Positions 36,953 through 48,759 of a stretch of 64,000 nucleotides of DNA are shown here, one piece after another. The DNA comes from Echinostoma caproni. Taxonomy: Eukaryota > Platyhelminthes > Trematoda > Plagiorchiida > Echinostomatidae. The position numbers and the translations under genes were made by a program. The stretch lies in the NCBI GenBank assembly GCA_900618425.1, contig UZAN01040247.1, forward strand, positions 1 through 64,000, in the 5' to 3' direction. Numbering within the stretch: the stretch's first letter is position 1; the number at the start of each line of letters is the position of its first letter. The notes under the pieces are model-generated. The model ran no database searches. It was not told the DNA's origin and saw nothing but the letters and a program-made list of their open reading frames with translations.

Positions 36953-37730
36953 TGTGTCTCAAAAGCTTGCTTGTCGTGCGACCTAAGTAAGTGGCACCAC
37001 AGGGGAACTTACACTGGTAGATGAACATACGGGAGCGCTTATTTGGTAACCCATTGTATTGGTCTTTACTTCAGAGACTTAAAGATTTGCTGGGGTATTT
37101 CAAAGCGGCAGTGAGAAATTGTGGTTCTTATGAACCAACTGGTGCATAGTTGCATCATTTTGGCTTGGATACGACTGATCCATCGAATTCTAAACAAAGA
37201 TTTTTGGCACATAAAAATATTACACAGAATGAGGCTTTAGAATCTGGAACTCTATCTTTCAGTCAGAAACACAAAATAGATTTGGATGTGAACAAAGCTT
37301 TGAATTGTGCAGCTTAAAATGTTCTGCTTACTGCCCTGGTGAGCTTTCTTTAAAAGATTTCCGCCTCCGTATCTCCCATAAACGGCAGATGCACATAGAC
37401 AGACTTCTTCGCTGCTCCTATTTATTTTGACCGTTTCACGTATTCTAGCATGATCCTATCGATAAATCGTTTGGGGTAGCCATTCTGGGTAAAAGCATTA
37501 CGTAAGATCTGAAGTTCACTCTCGATGGTGTCCGCCATGCTTATGTTTTCTTCACTGTTTAAATCAAAGAGTGAATTAGATTTCTCCTTCTCTGATGAGG
37601 ATATATTGTCCATTCCATGTTGCTTTTCTATGCACCGATAACAGCTATCGTTGCGGCGTCTTGTGTGTTTGTCTAGAAACGCTGGGCAATTATTCTCTTC
37701 TTTTTTCCATGGTAAACTTTATAAAGAAAA
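36600..37730 (-). pseudogene. Penelope-like element 2 (linker and GIY-YIG), decayed
   Basis: From 37700 the minus strand reads a P-A-F-L-D block with R-R-R-N-D-S-C, then T-I-E-S-E-L-Q-I-L-R-N-A-F and N-G-Y-P-K-R-F-I-D-R-I-M (ORF 37613-37422), the region joining the reverse transcriptase to the nuclease. After about 380 bases comes Y-Q-C-K-F-P-C-G-A-T-Y-L-G-R-T-T (37025-36965), the start of the GIY-YIG domain. An ATG microsatellite directly after it has destroyed the rest. The element lies just upstream of, and in the same orientation as, Penelope 1, but belongs to a different subfamily. Confidence 0.85.
36902..36951. repeat. GAT/ATG trinucleotide microsatellite inside a Penelope relic
   Basis: About 16 uninterrupted triplets, read as a poly-His run on the minus strand inside the 125-codon ORF 37028-36651. 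The expansion lies within the former nuclease domain of Penelope element 2. Confidence 0.97.
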
Positions 37731-38859
37731 TGTTGGTGATTCAATCAGTTTGCTTGTTGTGGAGTTGATCTGTTGTCTATAAATCTTATAGCCCCTGTCT
37801 GACTGTACATGTCCACTGTTTACTTGCATTTACAAATCCAATGTGTTGTAAATATCCTTGTTTGTTTTACTTCAGCGATTGAGATGATTAAGCGGAATGT
37901 TAATGTTTCGCGACATATTCTGTTTTACGATCTGGATACGATGGATAACGGGGACCCAGTGTTTCCATTTTCTGAACAGTGTCAAGTAGTGAAATCTATT
38001 GCGTACCTATTTCCTCACTAATACAGCAGAATCTAAATCATTGATTGGAGATTCAGACAATCGGAAACAAGTGTATTGTAGTACCCATTGGAGGCTTGCT
38101 GATCTTTGATCATCAATCATAGTCGGAACATTAGCAATTGATCTTTTTGACCGGGTTCGAATTTGTGCACCAAAGTCTGTTACCCTGAGTCACATTCAGC
38201 CGTGAGGAAACGGGACCGCGTATATACGATCGTTCAATTTCGAAGTTTTCTAATCCAGTCTTTCTGAATAACATGATAAAATTGAGCTCACGTTAACACC
38301 AGTCCGATCCCGAATCAACCTGATCGCCATTAACAGGATTAAAATAATTATTACTCTTTTTCTCACTGTAATGCAGACAGAAAATTGAGAGTTGCATTCA
38401 TTTGTCTCGGTCAATCGGACGTCAAACGCAATGATTACACGTTCTACGCAGAAATATTCACAATAATAATTATGATCGCCATGCAACGATAATTATTTCT
38501 TGTGGAATGGAAAGCCAGGAGCTCAATTATTCTGTGCATCGGAATAGGTCTTCTGATGACAAGCGAGTGAATTCAAATGAGACAAACGCAATCACAATCA
38601 ATCGTACTGAAAATATGCGTGAAATAATCGTTTGTGAGGGGAACTGAATCCGGTGCAGTACCGGCAGATTCAATCGATGGCCCAGAAGATCAGGAGATGG
38701 AAGTTGGCCGAGCAGCACATGCAGAAGCCAAGAAATCAAGGATGTTTTGACTTTACTATTGGGGTCTACCCCTAGTCTACAATGCTTAAGGTCATTGAGA
38801 CAAAATGCAACCAACTGTGCCGGGTTTGGCGAGGAAATCAGCCGCATTCGTGCAAAGTG

Positions 38860-39050
38860 GCTTTCACTTCACAAGCACGGATGATGTTACCTCGGCTGAT
38901 GATGTTGAAACATTTGCAAACAAATTGACAAGTTCAGGGAATAGGCAAAATGCAAGACTACTCTTTTGCTGTCGCATGCAATACAATCCAGTGATGGACG
39001 CGGAAGTCAACTACTGAGATATTGTCAAACAAAACGTTCAAGAATTTCCG
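38860..39050 (+). repeat. SINE-C body copy
   Basis: Contains cacttcacaagcacggatga, ttacctcgg and catttgcaaacaaattgac, matching the piece inside the RTE at 61797-61925 and the body of the SINE-C at 40440-40680 (minus). Up to 39017 it is read by a 70-codon ORF that I regard as accidental. Confidence 0.65.
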
Positions 39051-39892
39051 CAAAGAACAAAGCAACCTTATTCATTCGACGAACAGACTGATGTTCCCCA
39101 TCAGGGCACAAGTGGGGAGAATCCGAGCCCCAAACTATCGATCTATTTATCGACCCCAAAAGATCAATAAATTTCAGTGGGAATAGAAGACGCTAAAGCA
39201 GACGGGTTACAGTTCAATGTCTGGCCTAAATTTTCTGATATGAGTTGAGTTCATTTTGCTCTGTGTTTGCTGTAACCTAAAAAACATTTACGTGGATGCA
39301 CTTGATAGACGCGTGTTCACCAGGACTCTGGATTTGTCTGCTGTAATAAAGTGCAGCGAATCGGACAGGAAAAAGTATGTACCTGGTGTGTCCAACTAAT
39401 TTACAGAATCTAATGCTTTGAGGTGTGAAAAAAGCATTCGTAATTCTTCAGCAAAAATCTTAAAAAACAGAAATGTCACACATATCACGAAAATGAATGT
39501 CAAAGGAGCACAAATCAGACAGTCGTGTCTGGAGAGTCGTGACGCGGGAACCAGACCAGGATTCAGTGCTGATGTGTCACAACGAAGAGACAGCTGTCCA
39601 GGACTCCCAGACATGAAACCGTGTGTGTGGAAGAGGATCCTCAGAATTTTAGGATGTACTACTATCCATGATCTGCTGCATGAAATTCACAATTCCTCTT
39701 GCAAACCTAAATTTGTGTGTGCATTCGTTGAACCGGGGAGAATAAGAATATGCTCTTAGATTGTGGGAACAAAGTGCTCAGTACACTTTTACTAATTTGT
39801 AACTGCATTACTTTTAATTTGGCCAAAGTACGATGGTTCACCTTGCAAGGAGTTTTAAGTGACATCACTATCTTACGTATTTTCACGGCGAC

Positions 39893-40165
39893 CAGATTGG
39901 ATTAGCCCATTTGATTTAAACGGAGGCATCAGACACTCTTGATGGTCTCCAGTGTGAGTTTTATTCCATGGGAGATCTCTAATTCCCCACCAGTTGCATA
40001 CATTGATGCGGGATAGTGACCGTTGGTTGTGTATCTCAGGGTGAAGGGTTTGAAGTCTCAACCCGATAGTTTGCGCTGTGAGTCATGACGGGAACACAAA
40101 AGGTACACACCGCTGACCAGTCTCAAACTGTTTGTCGGTTACCACAAATATTTCCATCTCAGAAA
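39893..40165 (+). mobile_element. Foldback-family unit, single plus copy
   Basis: Begins ttagcccatttgattt, continues actcttgatgg, gtgagttttattccatggg and gatctctaattcccc, and ends tgtcggttaccacaaatat with tttccatctcag. The order matches the plus unit at 33595-33770 but the middle is longer. No inverted partner is adjacent, showing the unit can occur singly. Confidence 0.65.
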
Positions 40166-40439
40166 TCAAAGTAATTTCCAGTATGTGGTTGGTCAATTAG
40201 CGCAAAATGGAAAGTACAGAACGGTGGTAGCCTGGTAGTCCAGTGTTCGAAACTCACAATCGCTGCACCCTACTTCCCAACTTCCATTTTTCCAGCAGAC
40301 ATCATTTGTATGGCTCCTTTCTGAAAGTTGGTTGCGCATTTTATGATTAAAAAGTAGAGAAGCAAGTAAATCCAACACATTTTTTGATAGTTCATGACAA
40401 TATTTAATACTTTTTACCAATACTACTAGTTGCATTGAT

Positions 40440-40680
40440 GAGACTGAAAAACGAAATGCGGTTAGTTAACAAATTATTCAAAATCGGTTCTGGTTCTGGT
40501 GGCTCGGGTGAACTGAATTCCATTTCGCCTGTTTGCCGAGCTTGTTATAAGCAACCTAGGTGACATCATCTGTGTCGGTTGTGAAACATTCACTAGCCTC
40601 GGTGGAATTCGAACCCGCGTATTCACACCACCCACGCTTTCGTACAGCGCACGCTCTCCCAGCTGAGCTACGAGGCCACA
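40440..40680 (-). repeat. SINE-C copy with well-preserved tRNA-like head
   Basis: The minus-strand head 40679-40594 has ggcctcgtagctcagctggg, gagcgtgcgctgtacgaaa and gcgggttcgaattc, then cgaggc, so acceptor-like ends and the D arm pair well. The anticodon stem is poor and the spacer before the T arm is too long for a tRNA. The body (caagctcggcaaacaggcg, aaatggaattcagttcaccc) matches 61840-61890. It is therefore a SINE rather than a tRNA gene. Confidence 0.8.
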
Positions 40681-41403
40681 CTGATTTTTTCATTCAAATT
40701 ACCCATCCCACTAACAGAGGTATATGATATCCACCAAGTAGAATGTAAGCTGACTGCCCCGACATGTGTTCATTAAAATTCACCGGAGTCCACCAAATAA
40801 TCTGCTTCACCTGATTTGGATCGCATTGAAAAAGTATCGATCTTCATATGAAACTCTACGCTGAAATCCATTTTATGCCAGGTACAATCAAAATGGTGAA
40901 ATGTGACATGCCAGCCGTCAAAACTCGAAACCAATACGCGGTCGTTTCGCGCGCACGCCCGCGCACACACACCCACACACCAACCCCAAATTCGGTGATT
41001 AGGTGCGGACGATGATTTGAGCACCTTTCTTTACAGTGATCTAATAAACCAGTAGTTGATAAGACTAAAGTCAACCTTCCCTAATTTGTTTCGCATCCGT
41101 ATTGTACAACACAGTTTGATCCAGTCTGAGGAACCCAGTAACAACGGTAAATATATGATACAAAACTAAAGACCGAAGTAATACAATACAGGTACACGCT
41201 AATTGAGGAAATAAATGTCAACAAGACGAAGTGCGTCAATTATTTAATACTCTTAGTACTAGAAGGGTAACGGAGCCTTGCAAATGTCTGATGGTTGGCA
41301 CAGCCATGTGAATCGGAATCATGTGACTTGACACGTGTGATACATCCGGGTTGTTTGTCGTCTTCTACAGATCTCAGTTTACGTTCGTTGTGCTGATATA
41401 CTC

Positions 41404-41443
41404 GAGAGAAAGAAAGAGGGAGAGAAAGGGAGAAGAAGAGAAC
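41404..41443. repeat. GA-rich simple repeat
   Basis: Purine tract of gaaa, gag and agaag units. Confidence 0.85.
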
Positions 41444-41508
41444 ACAGAAACCTTAAATCTGCTACTGCCTATTCACTGTAGGCAACTACCGGATTTGGAC
41501 AGTGCCGA

Positions 41509-41560
41509 ATATATATATATATATATATGTATATGTATATGTATATATGTATATATATAA
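41509..41560. repeat. AT/ATGT microsatellite
   Basis: AT dinucleotides passing into tatg/tata units. Confidence 0.95.
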
Positions 41561-42984
41561 AGGTGTTCCAATCAATTGATTTTAGTTCGCATGAAATCTC
41601 TTCTGACAGTGCACAAGGGATGAGAACGGTGTACATATAATTTTATCTTCCATGTATAGAGAGAGTAGTATGCCACTTTTCCGGCAAAAAAGGACGAATT
41701 TGGACAAATACAGATCATTCTAATTGCTTCCTTGGGTAACACTCTTGAAGGTTTTAATTGGAATCGATGGTTTCAACTGAATGTAAAAAGATGAATTGCA
41801 ATGGTTTACTGTAAAGTACCTGAAACAAACAAGTGAGTACCAATTAGTCTGAATTGCCAGCGCTATGATACAATAAAGGAATTGTATTTTTTTAGTTACT
41901 ATACTATGATATCAGATAACAAGTGAAAGATCCCAACCGCCGATGAGAAAGTGAGCTTTCGTACTTAAAAACATACAAGACTCCAAGGAACATCTCATTT
42001 CTTCGAAAGAGCTTTCATTTTACTGGCTGCTGGCCAACAGATCGCAGGTTGGCACCGTATACCCCCTACACGGCGATGGTCTAACCAATGAGATATCGAT
42101 GGCTGTTCCATAGAATTTCGGACATATAGTGATCAGGCTGTATGTGGACCCCATCTTAGGTCTAGTTGATATCTCCTGGGATATATTTGTTAAACAATAT
42201 TACAGTGGGAAATCTTCTATCCTGTTACAAGTATGTCAACAATATGTGTCGAGATTTTCATGGAGAATGGTGGTTACCCGTGAGGTTAAACAGACACGCT
42301 TTTACTCCATATTCACTTTCCGTATTACATAGTGTACAATCCACGGTAGGTTTTCATCCTTAAAGCAGCATAAATTGAGTGCCGACGTGAGATAAATCTC
42401 TCGGGTCACAACAGATCTATCCCGGAATGAGTTACAATAATCGTATGTTCGCCCACAATATGGATTATGATGGTACTGGAGACGGATTGGCTGGTTGTAT
42501 AGATATGTTAAATGAGTTCGTTAATATCCTCCGCATCGGACAAAAAACCTAGCTGATATACAAACTGTCAGTTTTCTGTTTTATACAGGTATTAAGCGAA
42601 CTCGTGCAACATGACGTTTTTTAAATGCAAGTCTCACTGCTAACCTCGTACGGACTAATCGATAGCTAAGTGTGAAGGGAATTTATTCCTAACTTTATCG
42701 CTTAATGCACGGTTCTTAGTTCTCGTCTATCACCCTCTTGAACTTGCGCGACCTTGAGTATAGCGATAACGTTCTTAGTAGTTCAAACATCATAAAGTAA
42801 AAGCCTGTTTGGAAAAGCATCATGGAAGTTGATTCTTTTTTGGCAGATTATTTCTACTTCACCAGGGTGTTTATTCGGTTCAATGCGCGTATTCTGAAGT
42901 ACGTATCATTTTAGCATTTGATGCACACTGAATAATCCAGTTAATGATACTTTTTTCAGTTTAAATAAATTGATGAATTATGCT

Positions 42985-43840
42985 GCTGCAAACCACGCGA
43001 TGTGAACATAAGCCCAAGTTATTGCATAACCAACAAAATTTCTCCGTCAACTCACACAAACTTGTGTAAATATTGTTTTTACACATTTAAACAATTTTTT
43101 GTTCGTGTCACGTTCAAATGTCAAATTCTTTCACTAACCATCCGGTAACTCGGACTGGAATGTACTCCAAAACTGTTCCATGTGTTTTTTCTGTCCCTGT
43201 TCACACTTACTTCTGTTGAATAAACAATGATACAAATTTCAGGAAAGGGGAAACGGTGAAATAAAGGGCTACCACACAACACACATAATGAGGAACGTCA
43301 GGTGGTGGTGGGATTCGAACACACGTCCTCCGGGTTTATAATTTGGTCATGTTGCCACGGGGCCATCATCGCCCACCACTGTGTTAGAAATACGGATCAG
43401 TGAGGTTCCTCTATAGTGGTTGTCGGTGGTTTCGGTGTGGCATGTTTTGGAGAAAACAGGCGAATGATTTCGCGCAGTCAACTTGTTGGACTGCATGCGA
43501 AAACGACTGACTCTGGTGCCCAAAGACAAGGACAGACTAATGAAACATTGGCAACATGAACTTACAATACATGTTTCATGCCTATGGGTGATTTTTATAA
43601 ATTAATTCTGAAGATATTTTCACTCAGATTTCGTTATTGTACAACCGATGCACCAGCGATCGTCGTCGGAAGTGAGAACTTGTATACTTTATTGTCAGTC
43701 GATTATTATAATCAGAAACATAACTGGATATCATTACAAATATGCTGCATCTGATTTAGCATGTTCAACCACGTAAATGAGTCTCGAAGCACTGCGCTTT
43801 GGGTGGAACAAATGTGATGCAATTGTCAGGATGTTGCCAG
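42985..43840 (+). repeat. Unnamed ~1-kb dispersed repeat, copy 2
   Basis: Diverged homologue of 17190-18190 with the same block order (cgatgtgaacataagcccaa, aaatttctccgtcaa, cagtcaacttgttggac, gtacaaccgatgcaccag, atgctgcatctgat). A SINE-A has inserted in the opposite orientation at 43200-43378. Confidence 0.7.
43200..43378 (-). repeat. SINE-A copy inserted in the 1-kb repeat
   Basis: The minus strand reads gtggtgggcgatgatggccc (A-box region), gtgttcgaatcccaccacc (B box), then gtgtgttgtgtggtagccc and the tail tgtatcattgtttattcaac. It matches 15041-15235 and 52220-52385. Confidence 0.85.
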
Positions 43841-44183
43841 AGTTTTCCCAGTACTTGTATTCACCTTATTTCACGCAGGTTAACGATCTCCAGCCAGCGC
43901 TAATCAAAATCTCCAGGGTAGCTCGTTCGAGACTGTCACTAGTATGGACAGTACGTCCGGTTATAAAAATGAATCCCCCATGGTGGCCAGAAGTTTGAAC
44001 CCGGTTTTTGTATTTTGTCATCACCTTTGGAGCGGCTCGATTCTATAGATAGTTTGAGGTTCAAGTGGTCCAGTTCTTTGGACACTATTGTTTGAAAAAT
44101 GACAAATTTACCAACGGTGTGTTCATCCTGAGCACAATACTGTTCCCCTCTCTCTCTTTCGTTCTCCCTTATCCGCAAAACAG

Positions 44184-44275
44184 ACAGCTGTACAAGAATT
44201 TGCCACCCGAACGGGACGTGGCATTCAAGGGCGGACTATTCGAATTGCTCCGTTCTGACGACTTCATTTTCCATT
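44184..44275 (+). CDS. Exon 3 of class B GPCR: end of hormone-receptor domain
   Basis: The exon encodes residues 81-111. It enters in phase 1 after the acceptor ccgcaaaacag and leaves in phase 0 before the donor gtgagt. It completes the extracellular domain with C87, the N90-G-T-W93 motif and C102, which match the family pattern Cys, Asn-Gly-x-Trp, then Tyr-x-x-Cys. The spacing C68-C87 (19) and C87-C102 (15) continues the CRF-receptor-like pattern. C83 is an extra cysteine four residues before C87 and could be an alternative partner. N90 and N101 lie in possible glycosylation sequons. A longer ORF in another frame covers the same bases (44065-44340). I reject it because only this frame carries the family motifs and fits the neighbouring phases. 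Confidence 0.92.
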
Positions 44276-46127
44276 GTGAGTGCCTTGTTCCCATTCTCCT
44301 TGTCGCTTCACTCCGTAAAACTGAATTTTCTCCGCCTTGAGTAGATCAGAATGATGAGAATTGCATGTACCGTTGAGGAAAACCATGACCTCACATGAAC
44401 AGTCAATAGTTTTTCCCATCTGAATTATACCACCTTTGTGATCACATTAGGTTCCTCTCCTTTCTGGTTCACTGAGACCAGAACATCAGATAACTGACAC
44501 TATGCTGAGAACAACTGCTGTTGTGGAAGCACAGAATAAATTCGGTTCCAAATCGGCCCCAAGAATCGATCAATTCCCACCGAGGTTCAAAAGGGCAGTT
44601 TGACCCTAACTCTTTGGGGACCAGTCGTACTTCAGAACGGTAGTTGAACCACGTCTCGGGTGCACAGGGACAGGCACCAAAGCTGCTCATGTTCTATAAA
44701 TGTGCACTATTCCAACTTTGAGCTGTGTATTTTATGCAATAGGATTATTTCAATCACAAATTTAACGGACACCATGCATTCGAACGGTGTGACAGAATTT
44801 TAGTGAACACTCCGTTTTCACCGAGTATCCCCGTGATGGATAATACAGTTGCTTTTTGGTTACGTTGAGGAGCGTGCGAGTGCAACAGAGCTGAATGCGC
44901 GATCAATCAATCAATCAGTCCTAACCAATGAAAGGCACAACAAACCGCGCGCGGTCTCATTCAAGAACACAAAATGGACGCAGTTCACCTGTCCGCCAGA
45001 GCGTGACTGATCACAAGCGAAGATGAATCGCGGACGTTTTGTTAAATATGTCTCTATCCGTTTCGAAAAACAATGCTACTCCAGTGTGTTCCATCGCGAA
45101 ATTTATGATCCTATGAATACGTGCCATTTTGCTTACGCAATCGATTCTGTGCTGGGCAGAAAGCACGCACGGATAAATTGGATCCATCTGGACAGATTTC
45201 TTGAACTCGGTTGGAAAACAGTATCCAACGTTGAGATTTCATCATCTTGTATTCACGAAGAGTGCTATAAATCGAAGAATTTTTAAATACACCCGGTACG
45301 AAAAATCTGTATCGGAGAAAATTAAGCTCCTCCGGAAACCGGATTCTTCGCAGGCATTTCGTACTTTACCCAGAAGCTGTCGTCGAAATCTCTCTCTCAC
45401 CGTGATTGACTGAGACACTTTTTTGATCAACACTACAGCATCACGAACGAGATGAAGACGTAAAAAAACACAATTACTGCTGTAAACTGGAAGGTTTCAA
45501 ACTTTTGAAACGATTAAAAAAAATTTACCTTCCCAACGTTCGGAAACCTATCATTTTATCGAAAGGGACAAAGCCAAAGTTGACTGCTAGTTTACCGCCC
45601 TGTTTGGGCAACCAATCTTAAGTATTGTCATTTTAAAATCATCAGTAAATTTTGGCTCTGCCTTGCGCCTACGTGGATTGTAGCCCTTGATCGATATGTG
45701 TATAATTTGAACAATATTTGCATAAACAAACTATGGGATATGAAACATAACGCGACTTTCTAATCAAACGGTCAATATGTTTTCGGTTGGAATGAACAGC
45801 AATCGGCCCAGAAAAAAACATTATTTTTGTGAAACGCAGCTATCACGATAAACAGGTTTAGACGTGCCAAAATGCACATTTAGATGCTCAGTTGTGACAA
45901 TCCTATTCCATATGAACAAATCTTTTTAAATCTTTGAATTGTCTTTATCAATTAATTTTTTTCTTGCACTTGCAATAATTGTGATAAACGACACATAAAG
46001 AGCACTGGACAGTTCTTTCGTTCTTTTTGGACTCGTTTCCAGTTGACGTATTTCATGTCTCCCTGTCCAGATTTGAACGGCGACCACATCGGATGGGACC
46101 TCAAGTTCTTACCTCTGAGATAGACGG

Positions 46128-46209
46128 TGGACGGTCATCACCTTGTGCGAATGGCTCAGTTGATTTCCATGATTCAGCCATTCGCATAAGCTGAGAACCA
46201 TTGACCGTG
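46128..46209. repeat. Hairpin at the edge of the assembly gap
   Basis: The arms around gcgaatggct (46148-46157) and agccattcgc (46176-46185) pair, and the pairing resumes further out between acggtcat (46133-46140) and ttgaccgt (46201-46208). It lies within the foldback-family copy, and the sequence ends in Ns directly after it. Confidence 0.7.
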
Positions 46210-46212
46210 TAG

Positions 46213-46801
46213 NNNNNNNNNNNNNNNNNNNNNNNNNNNNNNNNNNNNNNNNNNNNNNNNNNNNNNNNNNNNNNNNNNNNNNNNNNNNNNNNNNNNNNNN
46301 NNNNNNNNNNNNNNNNNNNNNNNNNNNNNNNNNNNNNNNNNNNNNNNNNNNNNNNNNNNNNNNNNNNNNNNNNNNNNNNNNNNNNNNNNNNNNNNNNNNN
46401 NNNNNNNNNNNNNNNNNNNNNNNNNNNNNNNNNNNNNNNNNNNNNNNNNNNNNNNNNNNNNNNNNNNNNNNNNNNNNNNNNNNNNNNNNNNNNNNNNNNN
46501 NNNNNNNNNNNNNNNNNNNNNNNNNNNNNNNNNNNNNNNNNNNNNNNNNNNNNNNNNNNNNNNNNNNNNNNNNNNNNNNNNNNNNNNNNNNNNNNNNNNN
46601 NNNNNNNNNNNNNNNNNNNNNNNNNNNNNNNNNNNNNNNNNNNNNNNNNNNNNNNNNNNNNNNNNNNNNNNNNNNNNNNNNNNNNNNNNNNNNNNNNNNN
46701 NNNNNNNNNNNNNNNNNNNNNNNNNNNNNNNNNNNNNNNNNNNNNNNNNNNNNNNNNNNNNNNNNNNNNNNNNNNNNNNNNNNNNNNNNNNNNNNNNNNN
46801 N
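46213..46801. other. Assembly gap (589 N)
   Basis: Unknown sequence flanked by inverted-repeat elements, which probably blocked assembly. The apparent 227- and 248-codon ORFs across it are only Ns. Confidence 1.
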
Positions 46802-47755
46802 TTCCGATTCGAATAAGTGACTTGTATTCTTCCTATCGATTGATTCCTCTTCCACATGTGTGTCCCCTGGACCTCAATCCTATTACTCTGTTTACAGTAT
46901 GAATTTGGGTTTATCTTATTTGGTTGTTAAGAGGCACTTTTGATGGTCTTAGGTTTGGCTGCTTGGGAGATCGTGAGACATAGTGGGAAATTCAAGATCC
47001 GCCAAGGAGTGAAACTCATTCGCAGGATCAGCAAGAGTGCTCCATTCCTCTTAACAATCGAATGGTCCAATTCAATTCAGTTGTGGGTGTTGTGCTCGCT
47101 GCCATCAAAATGGGCCTATTGAAACAAGTAATTGTCCTGCGTGAAGCGTTTCAAAGAGGAACTTGGTCAGCTGGACTTATATATATTAACCAAGTCGTGG
47201 TCCGAAACCCCATACATCAAGGAGAGCCCTGGTGGTTCAAAGTCATAAAAATCAGATGTTATTCACGATTCATACCCGAAAACCGGGACAGACGGAATAG
47301 AACCAAGTGTAGCAATATCCCCTTATGCTTAGGTGATCGCTGTGTGTGTGTGATGAAACACATATACATTGTTTNGCGGTTGATTCGTTCAGTCGTGTCT
47401 CTATCCGGATAAAACCCGATGTTTCTGCAGACGATGTATGGGTTTGTATGTGTCTGAATACTTGCGCAACCTGCTCGATTTGTCCATTTTATGTGACAAG
47501 GTTTTGGCGGGCTTCGAGGGGGGGGGAGTGGAAGAGTTGTAAATCCTCGTCCATCCGGCACCGTCGACCCGGTTGTCAGTTGCATAGAGTCTCTCAAACG
47601 GACAACGGAATATGTGGAACATAGGATTAAGCGAGAAAGCACGTTGACCGCTCACATAATTACTGGACAAGCGTTAGTTCAATTCAGACTCAACCGGTGG
47701 AACCAATTGAACAAGTTCAGTGTATTCATAGACAAACATGTACATATAATTAGCA

Positions 47756-47773
47756 TTATATATATATATATAT
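47756..47773. repeat. AT dinucleotide microsatellite
   Basis: About nine TA units. Confidence 0.93.
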
Positions 47774-48759
47774 CAATGGTGATGGAATCAGTTATATTCC
47801 GGGGGCTGGGGTGGGGGAGGCGGGTGACTGTCATTTTTCTCAAGATGTGGTTGATGTTTCGAGGATGAGCGTCTTTATACAGGACAGAGATGGAACAAAA
47901 CGAAGTTTACACGGGATTAGTCATGCTGATCACCACGAATAACGACAAATCCAATAACAGTGCTAATCTCTACAGTTTTAAAAAATAATCAACGATCAAC
48001 CACCAGGTGTAACTGGAAGGGTGTGGATTCGATCATCGAACCTGGTTGTATCTTTCAAGTCAAGTTGGGACAAATCAAAAAATGTTTTCAGCACTCAGCC
48101 TGAGGGAGAGCAAATTCTCATAAGTTTGTTGGTATCAATAGAAGTATGTCGATAAAAAGCACATGAAATAGGTGGAAAAGAGGAGTTGAAAATTACGATA
48201 TGATTACCTTAGAGACGAACAAGATAACAATGGGTACTGGTTTTTGAACGTAAGGTATCTAAGGATAAAGATGTTGTAAACTGCGGTGCGCGTTCGGTAA
48301 TCTGGCGCAGTTACAATCGATTTTATGATGCTTTTCACAACGAGTTGACCTGCCGCATGCATTAAAACGATTGGATAAAGATCGAACTCGGCCAAGTTAA
48401 GTTGAATTAGTATAAGAGAGCAGCATAATAACTGCAACGGGATGCAAGCGATCACACGTATTGGCTGTGGTTTTTGAATATTGTGGAAACACTGTTGGAG
48501 CGTTTTCACATCAGGTGTTCGCGAGACACATAAGCAATTAACAGTTGCACACTTCCACTGTCGGAATACCACCAGGGAGATTATACGGAAAAAAGAGATG
48601 ATTCGGCTGCGTAGGGAGGGAATGACGACAGTTTTCAGACAGAAGGTATTATCATCAAACTGGCTGATGGAAACTGCAAGAAACATGGTTACCAATCACC
48701 AATGGTGAATTTCATTTCGGCCGTTTTTGGGCCGGTGGATGGAAAACGGAACACCGTGA

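Larger units (their letters stand above)
28601..44183 (+). other. Intron 2 of the GPCR gene (15.6 kb)
   Basis: The intron runs from donor gtgagt to acceptor gcaaaacag. It holds the palindromic minisatellite, foldback elements, two Penelope relics and several SINEs, listed separately. Stretches 29066-32160, 32270-33420 and 41050-42980 hold only short ORFs and AT-rich simple sequence. Confidence 0.85.
45985..47080 (-). mobile_element. Foldback-family copy spanning the assembly gap
   Basis: The plus strand shows gtgataaacgacacataaag and agcactggacagtt (45979-46015), ggtcatcaccttgtgcgaat with ggctcagt (46133-46160), and inverted end pieces cttaacaatcgaatggtcc (47051-47070) and ttgttaagaggcacttttga (46923-46942). 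The same blocks form the cluster at 33425-33870. Bases 46213-46801 are unknown, so the middle cannot be read. Confidence 0.65.

Noticed and set aside
37809..38021. 70-codon plus ORF with a TM2/TM3-like look (A-I-E-M-I-K-R-N, then Q-C-Q-V-V-K-S)
   Set aside because: It lies between exons 2 and 3 of the receptor, whose phases already join without it, and TM1 and TM2 are encoded later at 50161 and 58067. It has no good donor site.
40594..40679. A functional tRNA gene on the minus strand
   Set aside because: The D arm and acceptor ends pair, but the anticodon stem does not form and the spacer before the T arm is too long. Related copies elsewhere show it is a SINE.
44065..44340. 91-codon plus ORF overlapping exon 3
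   Set aside because: It is in a different frame from the receptor exon. Only the receptor frame carries family motifs and fits the splice phases.
46109..46857. 248- and 227-codon ORFs across the N run
   Set aside because: They consist almost entirely of unknown bases.
48204..48695. 163-codon minus-strand ORF
   Set aside because: No recognisable domain, no splice context, and composition like the surrounding intron.
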